Below, one piece after another: positions 15,865 to 25,277 of a stretch of 26,769 bases of DNA. The position numbers and the translations under genes were made by a program. Below the pieces are notes generated by a model. The model did not search any database and was not told the origin of the DNA. It saw nothing but the letters and a program-made list of their open reading frames with translations. Within the stretch, counting starts at the first letter, position 1; every line of letters begins with the position of its first letter. The DNA comes from Flavobacteriales bacterium UBA979 (GTDB lineage: Bacteria; Bacteroidota; Bacteroidia; Flavobacteriales_D; Sanyastnellaceae), in the NCBI GenBank assembly GCA_002292325.1, contig DBBR01000106.1:1-26769 (forward strand), given 5' to 3'.

Positions 15865-16965
15865 ATGAATTCAAATACGTACGCCGTCATTATGGCAGGT
15901 GGCATAGGCAGTCGGTTCTGGCCAATGAGCAAAGAATCTCAACCCAAACAATTCCTGGACATACTCGGCACCGGAAAGTCGTTGATCCAAATGACATTCG
16001 ACCGCCTCAATCGCGTGGTTCCCACCGAGAACATCCTGGTAGTGACCCAAGAGCGTTACCGTGAATTGGTCGAAGCCCATCTACCGGCTCTTCCTGCAGA
16101 AAACACGCTGTGCGAGCCTTTCATGCGCAACACGGCTCCTTGTATCGCCTATGCTAACCATTGGATTGCCAATAAAGCTGGCAAGGACGCCACCGATGCA
16201 GCAGTCATTGTAGCGCCGTCAGACCATTTGATTCTAAAAGAAAATGATTTTTTAGAAATCGTCGAGGTCGCCCTGGATCATACACGACAGACCAATCAAT
16301 TGGTCACCCTCGGCATCCACCCTTCACGGCCAGATACGGGGTATGGTTACATTCAGTTCGAAGACCACCCAGATGCCTCTGATCATCGCGTTCGCATGGT
16401 CAAAACATTCACCGAAAAGCCTCAAATCGATCTGGCCGAGCAATTTTTGGCATCGGGCGATTTCTATTGGAACTCCGGAATATTCATTTGGAGTTTGGAA
16501 AACATTACGTCAGCATTTGAGACCCACCTGGGGGACATGCAAAACCTATTTCAAGAACATGCCGATGCTTTTGGCACATCCCAAGAGATGGAGACCATAC
16601 GAGCGATTTATGGCGATTGCGAAAACATCTCCATCGATTATGGCATCATGGAAAAAGCTCACAATGTAGCTGTCGTTCTCTCCGATTTTGGTTGGAGCGA
16701 CTTGGGAACGTGGGGGTCCTTGCACGAGAAACTAGAGCAAGATTCGCATGGAAATGGAGTGAGTGGGGTTCATTTGGTTGCGCATGATTCTGCAGGAAAC
16801 GTAGTCGCAGGAGAAGCATCCGAAAAAAAGAAACTCATCGCTTTACGCGGTCTCAATGACTACATCGTAGTCGATACTTCGGACGCGTTATTGATTTGTC
16901 CAAAATCCGATGAGCAGTGGATCAAACAATTGGTCACCGAGCTCAAAGCAAAAAAAGGAAGTTGA
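15865..16965 (+). CDS. manC: Mannose-1-phosphate guanylyltransferase
   Basis: Makes GDP-mannose from mannose-1-phosphate and GTP, feeding O-antigen, capsule and exopolysaccharide sugars. The 366-residue protein starts with the nucleotidyltransferase signature AGGIGSRFWPMSKESQPKQF (11-30, including Arg17 and Lys28). It contains VAPSDHLI, GYGYIQFE, VKTFTEKP, FYWNSGIFIWSL and SDFGWSDLGTWGSL, all standard for the family. It is the short form without the C-terminal phosphomannose isomerase domain. It starts 3 bp after the small lipoprotein gene and converges on fumC with only 7 bp between the stops. Confidence 0.96.
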   Translation: MNSNTYAVIMAGGIGSRFWPMSKESQPKQFLDILGTGKSLIQMTFDRLNRVVPTENILVVTQERYRELVEAHLPALPAENTLCEPFMRNTAPCIAYANHWIANKAGKDATDAAVIVAPSDHLILKENDFLEIVEVALDHTRQTNQLVTLGIHPSRPDTGYGYIQFEDHPDASDHRVRMVKTFTEKPQIDLAEQFLASGDFYWNSGIFIWSLENITSAFETHLGDMQNLFQEHADAFGTSQEMETIRAIYGDCENISIDYGIMEKAHNVAVVLSDFGWSDLGTWGSLHEKLEQDSHGNGVSGVHLVAHDSAGNVVAGEASEKKKLIALRGLNDYIVVDTSDALLICPKSDEQWIKQLVTELKAKKGS

Positions 16966-16972
16966 TCAAGGC

Positions 16973-18367
16973 TTAGCGACCCGTCATATCTGCGGGAACC
17001 ACCCAGGCATCATATTCTGCTTCCGTCAAGTAACCCGTGGACAGAGCGGCTGCCTTCAGCGTCGTGCCCTCCGTATGGGCCTTGTTCGCGATTTCGGCCG
17101 CCTTGTAATAGCCGATCTTGGTGTTGAGCGCAGTGACCAGCATCAAGCTGTTCTGCAGCAATTCATCGATTCGAGCTTGGTTCGGTTCAATCCCTTCAAC
17201 ACAGTGCGCACTGAAAGAGGCGCAAGCGTCGCCCAACAGCCGAGCACTTTCCAATATGTTTCGGGCCATCATGGGCTTGAACACATTCAATTCGTAGTGA
17301 CCTTGCGCACCGCCGACGGCAATCGCAACATCGTTGCCTATAACTTGGGCACAGACCATCGTTAACGCTTCCGATTGGGTTGGGTTGACCTTCCCAGGCA
17401 TGATGCTTGAACCTGGTTCGTTGGCTGGAATCGTGATTTCGCCGATTCCTGAACGTGGGCCCGAAGCCATCATCCGGATGTCATTCCCGATTTTATTGAG
17501 CGAAACGGCCAATTGTCGCAAAGCTCCATGCGCCTCAACAATGGCGTCATGGGCTGCGAGGGCTTCAAATTTATTCTGAGCCGTGACGAATGGATGACCC
17601 GTCAATTCAGCGATGTGCGACGCGACTCGCTCAGCGTACCCTTCTGGAGTATTGATTCCCGTTCCCACCGCGGTACCTCCCAAAGCGAGTTCGGAAAGGT
17701 GTTCAAGGGCATTATCGAGGGCCTTCAGACCAAAGTCAAGCTGCGCGACGTACCCTCCAAATTCCTGACCCAACGTCAACGGCGTCGCATCCATGAGATG
17801 CGTCCGTCCAATTTTTACAACATCCGCAAAATCCTCGGCCTTGGACCGAAGTGAATCGCGCAAGCCTACCACACCTGGAATCGTGGTTTTCACGATCATT
17901 CGATAGGCTGCTATATGCATCGCGGTTGGAAACGTATCGTTTGACGATTGCGATTTATTGACATCGTCGTTCGGATGCACGGGACGTGTTCCGACTCCCA
18001 AAGAACCGCCATCGATCATGTGAGCTCGGTTGGCTACGACTTCATTGACATTCATGTTCGACTGGGTACCCGATCCGGTCTGCCAAATAACCAAAGGAAA
18101 CTGATCGACCCATTGTCCCGCAATAATTTCATCACACGCCTGCGCGATCAGATCCCGTTTTTTCAACTCCAATCCACCCAATTCAGCATTGGTGTAGGCT
18201 GCCGCCTTTTTGAGGTAGGCGAATGCTTCAATGATTTCCATCGGCATGGAGGCCGTTGCACCAATTTTGAAATTATTTCTAGAGCGCTCCGTTTGTGGAC
18301 CCCAGAGGGCTTCGGCCGGGACTTGGACTTCTCCGATTGTGTCTTTCTCGATGCGGAATGCACTCAT
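16973..18367 (-). CDS. fumC: Fumarate hydratase, class II
   Basis: Interconverts fumarate and malate in the TCA cycle; class II enzymes need no iron-sulfur cluster. The 464-residue protein has the superfamily signature [11 protein letters not shown] (319-329, catalytic Ser321), the substrate segments [14 protein letters not shown] (97-110), [13 protein letters not shown] (139-151) and [16 protein letters not shown] (187-202, His190), and [11 protein letters not shown] (265-275). Length and the N-terminus ([17 protein letters not shown]) are standard. It starts 13 bp after the prfB stop on the same strand, so recX–prfB–fumC is likely one unit. Confidence 0.98.
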   Translation of the reverse strand: MSAFRIEKDTIGEVQVPAEALWGPQTERSRNNFKIGATASMPMEIIEAFAYLKKAAAYTNAELGGLELKKRDLIAQACDEIIAGQWVDQFPLVIWQTGSGTQSNMNVNEVVANRAHMIDGGSLGVGTRPVHPNDDVNKSQSSNDTFPTAMHIAAYRMIVKTTIPGVVGLRDSLRSKAEDFADVVKIGRTHLMDATPLTLGQEFGGYVAQLDFGLKALDNALEHLSELALGGTAVGTGINTPEGYAERVASHIAELTGHPFVTAQNKFEALAAHDAIVEAHGALRQLAVSLNKIGNDIRMMASGPRSGIGEITIPANEPGSSIMPGKVNPTQSEALTMVCAQVIGNDVAIAVGGAQGHYELNVFKPMMARNILESARLLGDACASFSAHCVEGIEPNQARIDELLQNSLMLVTALNTKIGYYKAAEIANKAHTEGTTLKAAALSTGYLTEAEYDAWVVPADMTGR

Positions 18368-18380
18368 GATTTGACTGGAT

Positions 18381-19490
18381 TTAAGCTTGTTCTGCTTGTT
18401 TGGCGCCGGATCCGGCTTGCATTAAAAAGGCCTTCAAAAATTCATCGATTTCGCCATTCATGACCGCATCGACATTGGATGTCTCGTAACTGGTTCGAAC
18501 ATCCTTCACCATCTTGTATGGCTGCATGACGTAAGATCGAATCTGAGATCCCCATTCAATCTTTTTCTTGCCCGCCTCAATTTCAGCCCGTGCCTCATTG
18601 CGCTTGGCCCGCTCCATCTCGAACAACTGAGATTTGAGCAGCTGCATGGCCTTTTCTTTGTTGCCCAACTGACTTCGGGTTTCCGTGTTGTCAATGACAA
18701 TTCCCGTGGGCGCATGGCGCAAACGAACGCCGGTTTCTACCTTGTTGACGTTTTGGCCTCCTGCTCCCCCCGAGCGAAATGTCTCCCAGGTGAGATCGGA
18801 AGGGTTTACTTCAATTTCAATCGAATCATCCACTAACGGATACACGTACACCGAAACAAACGACGTATGACGTCGGGCCTGGCTATCAAACGGACTGATG
18901 CGCACCAATCGGTGCACGCCGTTTTCACCCTTCAACATGCCAAATGCAAAGTCGCCTTCAAATTCCAAGGTCACCTGTTTGATTCCAGCCACATCGCCAT
19001 CTTGCAAATCCAATTCCTTGACTTTGAATCCTGCCCGGTCTCCGTACATCCGATACATCCTCATCAGCATGGAAGCCCAGTCACAGCTTTCTGTCCCCCC
19101 TGCTCCAGAGGTAATTTGCATGACTGCATTGAGGTTATCCTCCTCGGCATTCAGCATGTTCTTGAACTCCAGTTCTTCCAAAGCGATTTCTGCAGCCTTC
19201 AATGCCTCTGCGGCTTCTGCTTCCTCCGCCTCACCGGCTTTCAGAAACTCAAAAAGCACCTGGGCATCATCCAATGAAGAGGAACACGATTCAAAGCTTT
19301 TGGTCCAAGACTTCAATGTCCGTAACCGCTTCATCACCAACTCTGCTTCCTTGGAATTGGTCCAAAATTCCGGGTCTTGGGTTCGCTTCTCCTCTTCTGC
19401 TATTTCAATTAATTTCTCGTCAATGGCCAAGTAGCCACGCAAGTCTTCCACGCGCTTTCGCAGCGAATTCAGTTGGTCAATCGTGATCAT
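18381..19490 (-). CDS. prfB: Peptide chain release factor 2
   Basis: RF2 recognises UGA and UAA stop codons and triggers peptide release. The protein (369 residues from ATG 19490) has the RF2 tripeptide SPF (199-201, in [16 protein letters not shown]) and the catalytic GGQ (244-246, in [18 protein letters not shown]). The frame is uninterrupted: where many bacteria have a programmed +1 frameshift with an in-frame UGA after R-G-Y-L, this gene reads GGC TAC TTG GCC, so autoregulation by frameshifting is absent. A TTG at 19499 would add three codons; ATG 19490 is preferred. An exact TAnnTTTG box lies 6 nt upstream, in the 16-bp gap after recX, so prfB may have its own promoter as well as reading from recX. 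Confidence 0.96.
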   Translation of the reverse strand: MITIDQLNSLRKRVEDLRGYLAIDEKLIEIAEEEKRTQDPEFWTNSKEAELVMKRLRTLKSWTKSFESCSSSLDDAQVLFEFLKAGEAEEAEAAEALKAAEIALEELEFKNMLNAEEDNLNAVMQITSGAGGTESCDWASMLMRMYRMYGDRAGFKVKELDLQDGDVAGIKQVTLEFEGDFAFGMLKGENGVHRLVRISPFDSQARRHTSFVSVYVYPLVDDSIEIEVNPSDLTWETFRSGGAGGQNVNKVETGVRLRHAPTGIVIDNTETRSQLGNKEKAMQLLKSQLFEMERAKRNEARAEIEAGKKKIEWGSQIRSYVMQPYKMVKDVRTSYETSNVDAVMNGEIDEFLKAFLMQAGSGAKQAEQA

Positions 19491-19496
19491 ACCGTG

Positions 19497-19504
19497 CAAA
19501 TTTA
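19497..19504 (-). promoter_or_regulatory. -7 promoter box of prfB
   Basis: On the minus strand this is TAAATTTG, an exact match to TAnnTTTG, ending 6 nt before the prfB ATG. If used, the transcript would start at or almost at the start codon. No clear -33 element is seen within 17-23 nt, and the site lies in a short gap after recX, so a chance match in AT-rich sequence is possible. Confidence 0.45.
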
Positions 19505-19506
19505 AC

Positions 19507-19944
19507 TCAGGGGGCCTCTGCTTCCTCGAGCATCCTCAAGATCTCATTCACATGAAATCCCCGATTGAGTAAAAATCGAATGACGCGTTCACGATTCTCT
19601 GGCAGGTCCTTCGATCGCCGTTCAATCAATTCCGCAAGCAAATCCCTGAATCGGGATTGAGGAACATCGGCCACTGAGCTTTCTGCTTGAGTGCCCGAGA
19701 ATCCCTTTTGCCGAAGACCTTGGATGATGCGTCTTGGGCCCCATCCCTTGTACTCGACATGTGCGCGTACATACGACTCTAAAAATCGGGCGTTGGATAA
19801 GAAGTTCTCGGCAACAAGCGCGTCAATTACTTGATTAACAGTTGATTCTGGTACCCCGTGTGGGTGTAACTTTCGTTTCACATCGAACGTACAACGCTCC
19901 TGTATACTGCACCAACGGCGCATTTTTTCCATCCATTCCTCCAT
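19507..19944 (-). CDS. recX: RecX-family regulatory protein
   Basis: RecX binds RecA filaments and modulates their activity. The roughly 145-residue protein is all-helical with the repeated three-helix pattern of the family: [63 protein letters not shown], and a last repeat with [13 protein letters not shown]. The L-x-x-x-x-F-L-x-x-x-R-F-x-x-x-Y and K-G-x-x-x-I-x-x-x-L-x-x-K-G elements are clear. The start is uncertain: a TTG at 19965 gives 152 residues, ATG 19944 gives 145 and ATG 19932, preceded by GGAGGA, gives 141. It stops 16 bp before the prfB ATG and is divergent from the DUF349 gene. No recA gene is nearby. Confidence 0.85.
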   Translation of the reverse strand: MEEWMEKMRRWCSIQERCTFDVKRKLHPHGVPESTVNQVIDALVAENFLSNARFLESYVRAHVEYKGWGPRRIIQGLRQKGFSGTQAESSVADVPQSRFRDLLAELIERRSKDLPENRERVIRFLLNRGFHVNEILRMLEEAEAP

Positions 19945-20027
19945 CGAAGGGTGAATTTGGCTCAAAATGCCGTGAAAACAAGGGCTTTAAACGATATTTG
20001 CAGTCCAAAATTTAAAAGCGTCGACCG

Positions 20028-21770
20028 ATGAGGTCAGAGATTTTATCCCGTATCCAATCCTTGCTGCAGCAAGAAGATTTAGAAAGCATCCGAGTTGAGG
20101 TTCGTCAGGCCATTGAGCAATTTCGTGCATTAACGAAGGAAGAAGTGCGCACCCAGCGCGAAGCTTGGGCGGCTTCAGACAAAGATGTAGACGCTGTTTT
20201 TGAGTACAGTTCTGCCCCTGAAGAAGAAGGGTTTGAAGTGGCTGTAACGGCATTCAAAGAACGCGAAAAAGCGTGGCGCAAGGTCATAGCGGAAGAGCAA
20301 CGCCTCAACCTCGAAAAAAAGCTCGCGATGCTAGAGCGCCTTCGACAAACCATCCAAGAGGAGGAGAACATTGGGGCCGCATTCGCTGTCTTCAATGAGG
20401 TTCGAGAAGAATGGAATAAAATTGGAGACGTCCCCGGAGATCAATTCAAAGAAGTACACGACCAGTATTACAGGCTTCAGGATGAGTTCTTCTACAACAT
20501 CACCATTTACAAAGAACTCAAGGAGCACGACCTCAAAGTGAACCTGAAGAAGAAGGAAGATTTAATTGTTAAAGCGAATGAAATCGCCCAGATCGAATCC
20601 CTGAACGAACGTCAAAATCAAGCACGCGCCATCCAAAAACAATGGATGGACATCGGGCCTTCCCCGCGCGAAACCTACAAGGAACTTTCGGATCAATTCT
20701 TCGGAATTATCCGGCCCATTTTCGAAGCAGTCAAAGCCCACTACGATCAAATTCGGGCTACTTTCCAGACAAATGCCGATGCCAAGTCAGCCCTGATTGA
20801 ACGGGTCCGCGAAGTCGTCGCCGAGGAAGTTGACGATTCGCATGAAGCATGGCAAGCGGCCACTTCCAAGATACTCGCCTTGCAAAAAGAGTGGAAGGCA
20901 AGTGGGTTTGCTGGAAAGGAACAAAACGAAACACTTTGGAACCAATTCCGGGAGTTGGTGGATGTCTTCTTCGGAAAGAAACAGCTCTTCTACGACGGCC
21001 AAAAAGCCGTGACCAATGAATTCAAAACGCAAAAGGCTGCGTTAATTGAAAAGGCGGAGGCGCTGTCCTCGAGCACGAACTGGAGAGAAGACGCTCCGAA
21101 AATGATGGATTTGCAAAAGGAGTGGAAAGCCGTCGGCGCTTGCCCTCCCAGAGAAGAGCAAAAACTTTGGCGTCGATTCCGAAAGGCCCAAGATCAATTC
21201 TTCAATGCACGCAAAACGGAAATGGCGGGCAAAATTGAAGAAGAAAAAGAAAACCTGAAGAAGAAGAAATCCTTGATTGAGGAAATCAAAGGCTATGTGA
21301 TAACCGGGAAACGAAAGGATGACTTGGATGCGTTAAAAGCATTTTCAGTCCGTTGGAATGAAGTAGGCTTCATCCCCCGAAAATCATTGGACGCCGTCAT
21401 GGAAAGTTACCGGAAGGCCATGGACGTGCATTACGATGCTCTGAGCGCACAAAAGTCGGAACGGGCCATGGAAACGTACAAACAACGGGTCGAAAATCTA
21501 GTCGAATCCGATGCGAATAGCGTGCGCCGTGAACAGCACATTTTGCGCGAAAAGTTGACTCGAATCATCAGCCGAATCAACAAAACGGAAGAAAATCTAG
21601 AGCGTTTCACAGGAAAAGGAGCCGAAAGCATCCGCGCCCAATACGAGAAATCAATGGAGGCGGACAAGCAGGAAGTCGAAGAGATCAAGGAAAAGCTCAA
21701 AATGCTTCGAACCGCCACACAAAGTGCAGAAAAAGAGGAGGGAAAAGAAGAGCAAAAACCAGGTCAATAA
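20028..21770 (+). CDS. DUF349 repeat protein
   Basis: A 580-residue charged, helical protein made of five DUF349 repeats of about 77 residues. Each has a conserved W-x-x-x/I-G core followed by a helix ending in two aromatic residues: EEWNKIGDVP (Trp129), KQWMDIGPSP (206), KEWKASGFAG (289), KEWKAVGACP (366) and VRWNEVGFIP (443). The repeat ends are DEFF, RPIF, DVFF, DQFF and DVHY. The third repeat has lost the Ile/Pro pair. No signal peptide or membrane segment is seen; the last 100 residues are a Lys/Glu-rich coiled coil. DUF349 proteins are common in Bacteroidota and their biochemical role is not established; cytosolic location and a scaffold role are inference. Single gene, divergent from recX, with only 3 bp to the convergent deacetylase gene. 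Confidence 0.9.
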   Translation: MRSEILSRIQSLLQQEDLESIRVEVRQAIEQFRALTKEEVRTQREAWAASDKDVDAVFEYSSAPEEEGFEVAVTAFKEREKAWRKVIAEEQRLNLEKKLAMLERLRQTIQEEENIGAAFAVFNEVREEWNKIGDVPGDQFKEVHDQYYRLQDEFFYNITIYKELKEHDLKVNLKKKEDLIVKANEIAQIESLNERQNQARAIQKQWMDIGPSPRETYKELSDQFFGIIRPIFEAVKAHYDQIRATFQTNADAKSALIERVREVVAEEVDDSHEAWQAATSKILALQKEWKASGFAGKEQNETLWNQFRELVDVFFGKKQLFYDGQKAVTNEFKTQKAALIEKAEALSSSTNWREDAPKMMDLQKEWKAVGACPPREEQKLWRRFRKAQDQFFNARKTEMAGKIEEEKENLKKKKSLIEEIKGYVITGKRKDDLDALKAFSVRWNEVGFIPRKSLDAVMESYRKAMDVHYDALSAQKSERAMETYKQRVENLVESDANSVRREQHILREKLTRIISRINKTEENLERFTGKGAESIRAQYEKSMEADKQEVEEIKEKLKMLRTATQSAEKEEGKEEQKPGQ

Positions 21771-21773
21771 ACC

Positions 21774-22403
21774 TCAACCTGCTGACGGAAGCAAGTGGCA
21801 GCGATACCCTTCTGAATGCAACCATTCCAAGTAAGGCCTGAGAATAGGCAACAAGCGTGGAGCGGCTCGCTCTGAATCGTGGAACACGACAATGGCACCG
21901 GGCCGAGTGTTGACCATCAAATGATCAAAACAGTCTTCAGGCGTCTTCTTCACATCGAAATCTGCACTCAGGACATCCCACATCACAATATTCGTCTTGT
22001 CCATTAAAGCATCCGCTTGTGAGCGGGTAATTCGCCCATATGGCGGACGAAAACGCAATGCTTTCGTAGTGCGTTGGCAGGCTAAATAACTTTTGAGGTA
22101 GGTGAAATTCGATGTGTTCCAGCCTGACTCATGGGACTGCGTGTGGTTGCCAATTTCATGACCTGCAGCGCGCAGCTCCTCCATGACATCCGGATAGCGA
22201 TCCACATTTTCCCCGACACAGAAAAACGTCGCGGGCACATCGAATGAAGCCAAAATGTCCATGGTCTGACGTGTGATTACCGGATGTGGTCCATCATCAA
22301 AGGTCAAATAAACCGCAGGCATACCTTCCATGAATGAAGGTCCGTGCCACGTCATTTGAGAAGCCATGGCTTTCACGATAGGGGGAGTCCGCCGCAAATA
22401 CAC
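21774..22403 (-). CDS. NodB-type polysaccharide deacetylase
   Basis: A metal-dependent carbohydrate esterase family 4 deacetylase, probably acting on N-acetyl groups of peptidoglycan or an envelope/exported glycan. All five NodB motifs are present: TFDDGPHP, GNHTQSH (metal-binding H-x-x-x-H), RPPYGR, DVLSADFD and VVFHDS. The frame opens at an ATG at 22478 that overlaps leuS, so an internal start is needed. GTG 22403 gives YLRRTPPIVKAMASQMTWHGP as the N-terminus, which fits the Y-L-x-x-T-P-x-x-(L/V)-K...W-x-x-P start of Bacteroidota homologues; ATG 22367 is the alternative. No signal peptide is evident, so the location is unclear. The GTG start gives 209 residues, which is short but complete. 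It is divergent from leuS, with overlapping promoter space. Confidence 0.88.
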   Translation of the reverse strand: MYLRRTPPIVKAMASQMTWHGPSFMEGMPAVYLTFDDGPHPVITRQTMDILASFDVPATFFCVGENVDRYPDVMEELRAAGHEIGNHTQSHESGWNTSNFTYLKSYLACQRTTKALRFRPPYGRITRSQADALMDKTNIVMWDVLSADFDVKKTPEDCFDHLMVNTRPGAIVVFHDSERAAPRLLPILRPYLEWLHSEGYRCHLLPSAG

Positions 22404-22407
22404 GCGG

Positions 22408-22415
22408 TAAAGATA
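22408..22415 (-). promoter_or_regulatory. Possible -7 box of the deacetylase gene
   Basis: On the minus strand the bases read TATCTTTA, one mismatch from TAnnTTTG, ending 4 nt before the proposed GTG start and 40 nt before the alternative ATG. It lies about 14 bp from the leuS -7 box on the opposite strand, so the two promoters would be back to back. Confidence 0.35.
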
Positions 22416-22429
22416 CCGTACCGGTCGAC

Positions 22430-22437
22430 TACCTTTG
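22430..22437 (+). promoter_or_regulatory. -7 promoter box of leuS
   Basis: TACCTTTG matches TAnnTTTG exactly and ends 19 nt before the leuS ATG. The following bases (CAGCG) are the same as those after the ispG box. No strong TTG -33 element is visible. Confidence 0.55.
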
Positions 22438-22456
22438 CAGCGAACTCGGCAACGGT

Positions 22457-25267
22457 ATGGAATACGATTTTCAAGCAATTGAGAAGCGCTGGAAAGCGCA
22501 ATGGAAGGAGACGGATGCTTACAAAGTCATCGAAGACCCCTCGCGAAAAAAATATTATGTCCTCGACATGTTTCCCTATCCTTCGGGAGCTGGCCTGCAC
22601 GTAGGCCATCCATTGGGCTACATCGCGAGTGACGTCTTCGCACGGTACAAACGGCATCAAGGCTACAATGTTTTGCATCCCATGGGGTATGATAGCTTTG
22701 GCTTACCAGCCGAACAATATGCAATCCAAACAGGACAGCATCCCGCCGTTACGACAGAAGCCAACATCACCCGATACCGGGAACAGTTGGAGCAACTGGG
22801 GTTTTGCTATGATTGGTCGCGGGAAGTAAGAACAAGCGATCCCGCCTATTACCGTTGGACTCAGTGGATTTTTGGTGAATTGTTCGAATCATGGTACGAC
22901 GAAGAACTCGGGAGGGCGAGGCCGCTGAAGGTTCTCATCGAAAGCTTGGATAAGAGCGGGTTGAATGGCCTCTTGCCAGCATGTGACACCAATTGGTGGA
23001 AAAACCTCCCAGAAGATGTCACGCTCGATTGGGGAGATGAATTCCAGGGGGAGTTATCGGCTGACCAGTGGAATGCATGCAGCAAAGAAGCAAAAGCGCA
23101 CATCCTTATGCAATTTCGTCTTGCATACTTAGCCGACAGCGAAGTCAATTGGTGTCCGGCATTGGGCACTGTTTTGGCGAATGATGAAGTGAAAGATGGG
23201 CTCAGCGAACGAGGTGGACATCCCGTCCTCCGGAAAAGAATGCGTCAATGGATCATGCGCATCAGCGCCTTTGCACAACGACTGCTGGACGATCTCAACG
23301 ATTTAAATTGGACGGATAGCATCAAGGATGCTCAGCGAAACTGGATCGGCCGAAGCGAAGGTGCGTCCGTAAAGTTTGGGGTGCTCGGTCAACCCGAAGA
23401 AACCATCGAAGTTTTTACGACAAGACCTGACACCATTTATGGCGTGAGCTTCATGGTTTTAGCTCCTGAACATCCATTGGTTGCTCCCTTGACTCATGCA
23501 GATCACCGCGATGACGTTCGGGCTTATCAGGAAGCCGCTTCTCAAAAATCCGAACGCGAACGGCAAGGTGCAGGCGACCATGAAGTCAGCGGCTGCAATA
23601 CTGGCGGCTATGCGATCCATCCTTTGACGGGTGACCACGTGCCTGTATGGATAGCCGACTATGTTTTGGCCGGATATGGAACAGGAGCCATTATGGCTGT
23701 CCCCGCAGGAGATGAGCGGGACTGGAAATTTGCAAAAGCATACGGTTTATCCATTCCAGCGATCTTTGAAGGGAAGAACACGGACGAGGCAGTGTATTCA
23801 GAAAAAGAAGCGCTCCTGAGCGGCAGCGAATCATTGAACGGATTGAACCCCAAAGATGCCATCCCGAAAGCACTGGATCTCCTCGAAAAAGCAGGAGTAG
23901 GCAATCGACAAGTCAATTTCCGATTGCGGGACGCCGTATTCAGCCGACAACGTTACTGGGGGGAGCCTTTCCCGATCTTCTATGAGGACGATATTCCTCA
24001 ACTTTTGCGGGAGACTCAAGTGACCTTGCCTCCCGTCGATGCATACTTGCCAACGGAAGCAGGTGACCCTCCTCTGGCACGTGCAAAGAAGGAAGATTGG
24101 AACGTCACCCGAGGAGATCGTATGGAGTACAACACCATGCCCGGATGGGCGGGTTCGAGCTGGTATTTTTTGAGGTACATGGATCCGCACAACGATGCGG
24201 AATTTTGCAGCCGCGAAAAATCGGACTATTGGGGCCAAGTCGATCTGTATGTTGGCGGCGCTGAGCATACCACAGGTCACTTGCTCTATTCGCGATTTTG
24301 GACGAAGTTTCTGCATGATCGGGAGTGGATTGGATTCCATGAACCGTTCAAGGAAATGATCAACCAAGGCATGATCCTTGGGCGATCGAATTTCGTTTAC
24401 CGCGTGCAAGGCACGAATCAATTTGTTACGTTTGAGAAACGCAAAGAATTCGCCACCCAGCGCCTGCATGTGGACGTCAATTTGGTTCAATCTGACAAAC
24501 TGGACACCTCCGCCTTTCGCGAGTGGAGACAAGAATTTGCCGATGCTACCTTTATTCTCAATGAAGAAGGGGAATACCTCTGCGGACATGAGGTTGAAAA
24601 AATGTCCAAGTCCAAATTTAATGTCCAGACACCCGATGATTTGGTAGAACGTTACGGCGCAGATACCCTTCGCTGCTACGAAATGTTTTTGGGGCCCTTA
24701 ACACAGCATAAGCCCTGGGACACGCAAGGAATCAGCGGCGTGCATAACTTTCTGCGTAAGCTGCACCGGTTATTTGCCGCAAAAAACGAAAACGATACCG
24801 CTGATTCAGCCCAACGCATTCTTCATAAGACCATCAAAAAAGTCACTGACGACCTGAACCGGCACGCATTCAATACAGTAATTAGCGCACTGATGATCGG
24901 CGTCAATGAGTTGTTGGATGCTCAAGGTCACCAGCCCGAAATCCTCCGACCGCTGGCAATTCTCGCAAGTCCAGTAGCGCCGCATTTGGCAGAAGAATTG
25001 TGGCAAATAGCTGGAGGCGAAGGCTCGGTGATGGACCAACCGTGGCCTGATTCGAATGAAAAGTGGCTGATTTCTGACACCACCTCTTATCCGATTTCCT
25101 TCAATGGCAAAGTGCGCTTCAAGATCGAGGTAGCCACTGATTTGGGTGCAAAGGAAGTGGAAGAACTTGTTCTAGCACATGAAAAAACACAGGCTCAACT
25201 CGAAGGCAAAACACTCCGTAAAGTCATTGTTGTCCCCGGACGCATTGTGAACCTGGTTGCGACTTAA
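22457..25267 (+). CDS. leuS: Leucyl-tRNA synthetase
   Basis: LeuRS charges tRNA-Leu. The 936-residue class I enzyme has PYPSGAGLHVGHPLGY (40-55) with the HIGH motif as HVGH (48-51), and KMSKS at 715-719. The CP1 editing domain includes FTTRPDTIYGVSFMVLAPEHPL and the GYGTGAIMAVPAGDERD segment. The catalytic core continues with RYWGEPFP and MPGWAGSSWYFLRYMDP. The C-terminal part has the anticodon-binding domain (NTVISALMIGVNELLD, ASPVAPHLAEELW) and the small leucyl-specific tail. Insertions before KMSKS (around LGRSNFVYRVQGTNQFV) make it longer than the roughly 860-residue E. coli enzyme, as is usual in Bacteroidota. An exact -7 box precedes it. The stop is followed by 124 bp without a gene up to the next start. 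Confidence 0.97.
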   Translation: MEYDFQAIEKRWKAQWKETDAYKVIEDPSRKKYYVLDMFPYPSGAGLHVGHPLGYIASDVFARYKRHQGYNVLHPMGYDSFGLPAEQYAIQTGQHPAVTTEANITRYREQLEQLGFCYDWSREVRTSDPAYYRWTQWIFGELFESWYDEELGRARPLKVLIESLDKSGLNGLLPACDTNWWKNLPEDVTLDWGDEFQGELSADQWNACSKEAKAHILMQFRLAYLADSEVNWCPALGTVLANDEVKDGLSERGGHPVLRKRMRQWIMRISAFAQRLLDDLNDLNWTDSIKDAQRNWIGRSEGASVKFGVLGQPEETIEVFTTRPDTIYGVSFMVLAPEHPLVAPLTHADHRDDVRAYQEAASQKSERERQGAGDHEVSGCNTGGYAIHPLTGDHVPVWIADYVLAGYGTGAIMAVPAGDERDWKFAKAYGLSIPAIFEGKNTDEAVYSEKEALLSGSESLNGLNPKDAIPKALDLLEKAGVGNRQVNFRLRDAVFSRQRYWGEPFPIFYEDDIPQLLRETQVTLPPVDAYLPTEAGDPPLARAKKEDWNVTRGDRMEYNTMPGWAGSSWYFLRYMDPHNDAEFCSREKSDYWGQVDLYVGGAEHTTGHLLYSRFWTKFLHDREWIGFHEPFKEMINQGMILGRSNFVYRVQGTNQFVTFEKRKEFATQRLHVDVNLVQSDKLDTSAFREWRQEFADATFILNEEGEYLCGHEVEKMSKSKFNVQTPDDLVERYGADTLRCYEMFLGPLTQHKPWDTQGISGVHNFLRKLHRLFAAKNENDTADSAQRILHKTIKKVTDDLNRHAFNTVISALMIGVNELLDAQGHQPEILRPLAILASPVAPHLAEELWQIAGGEGSVMDQPWPDSNEKWLISDTTSYPISFNGKVRFKIEVATDLGAKEVEELVLAHEKTQAQLEGKTLRKVIVVPGRIVNLVAT

Positions 25268-25277
25268 ATCTCTCTAG

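Noticed and set aside
23831..24589. Minus-strand open frame of 252 codons
   Set aside because: Antisense to the leuS catalytic core; no recognisable motif, and codon constraint belongs to leuS.
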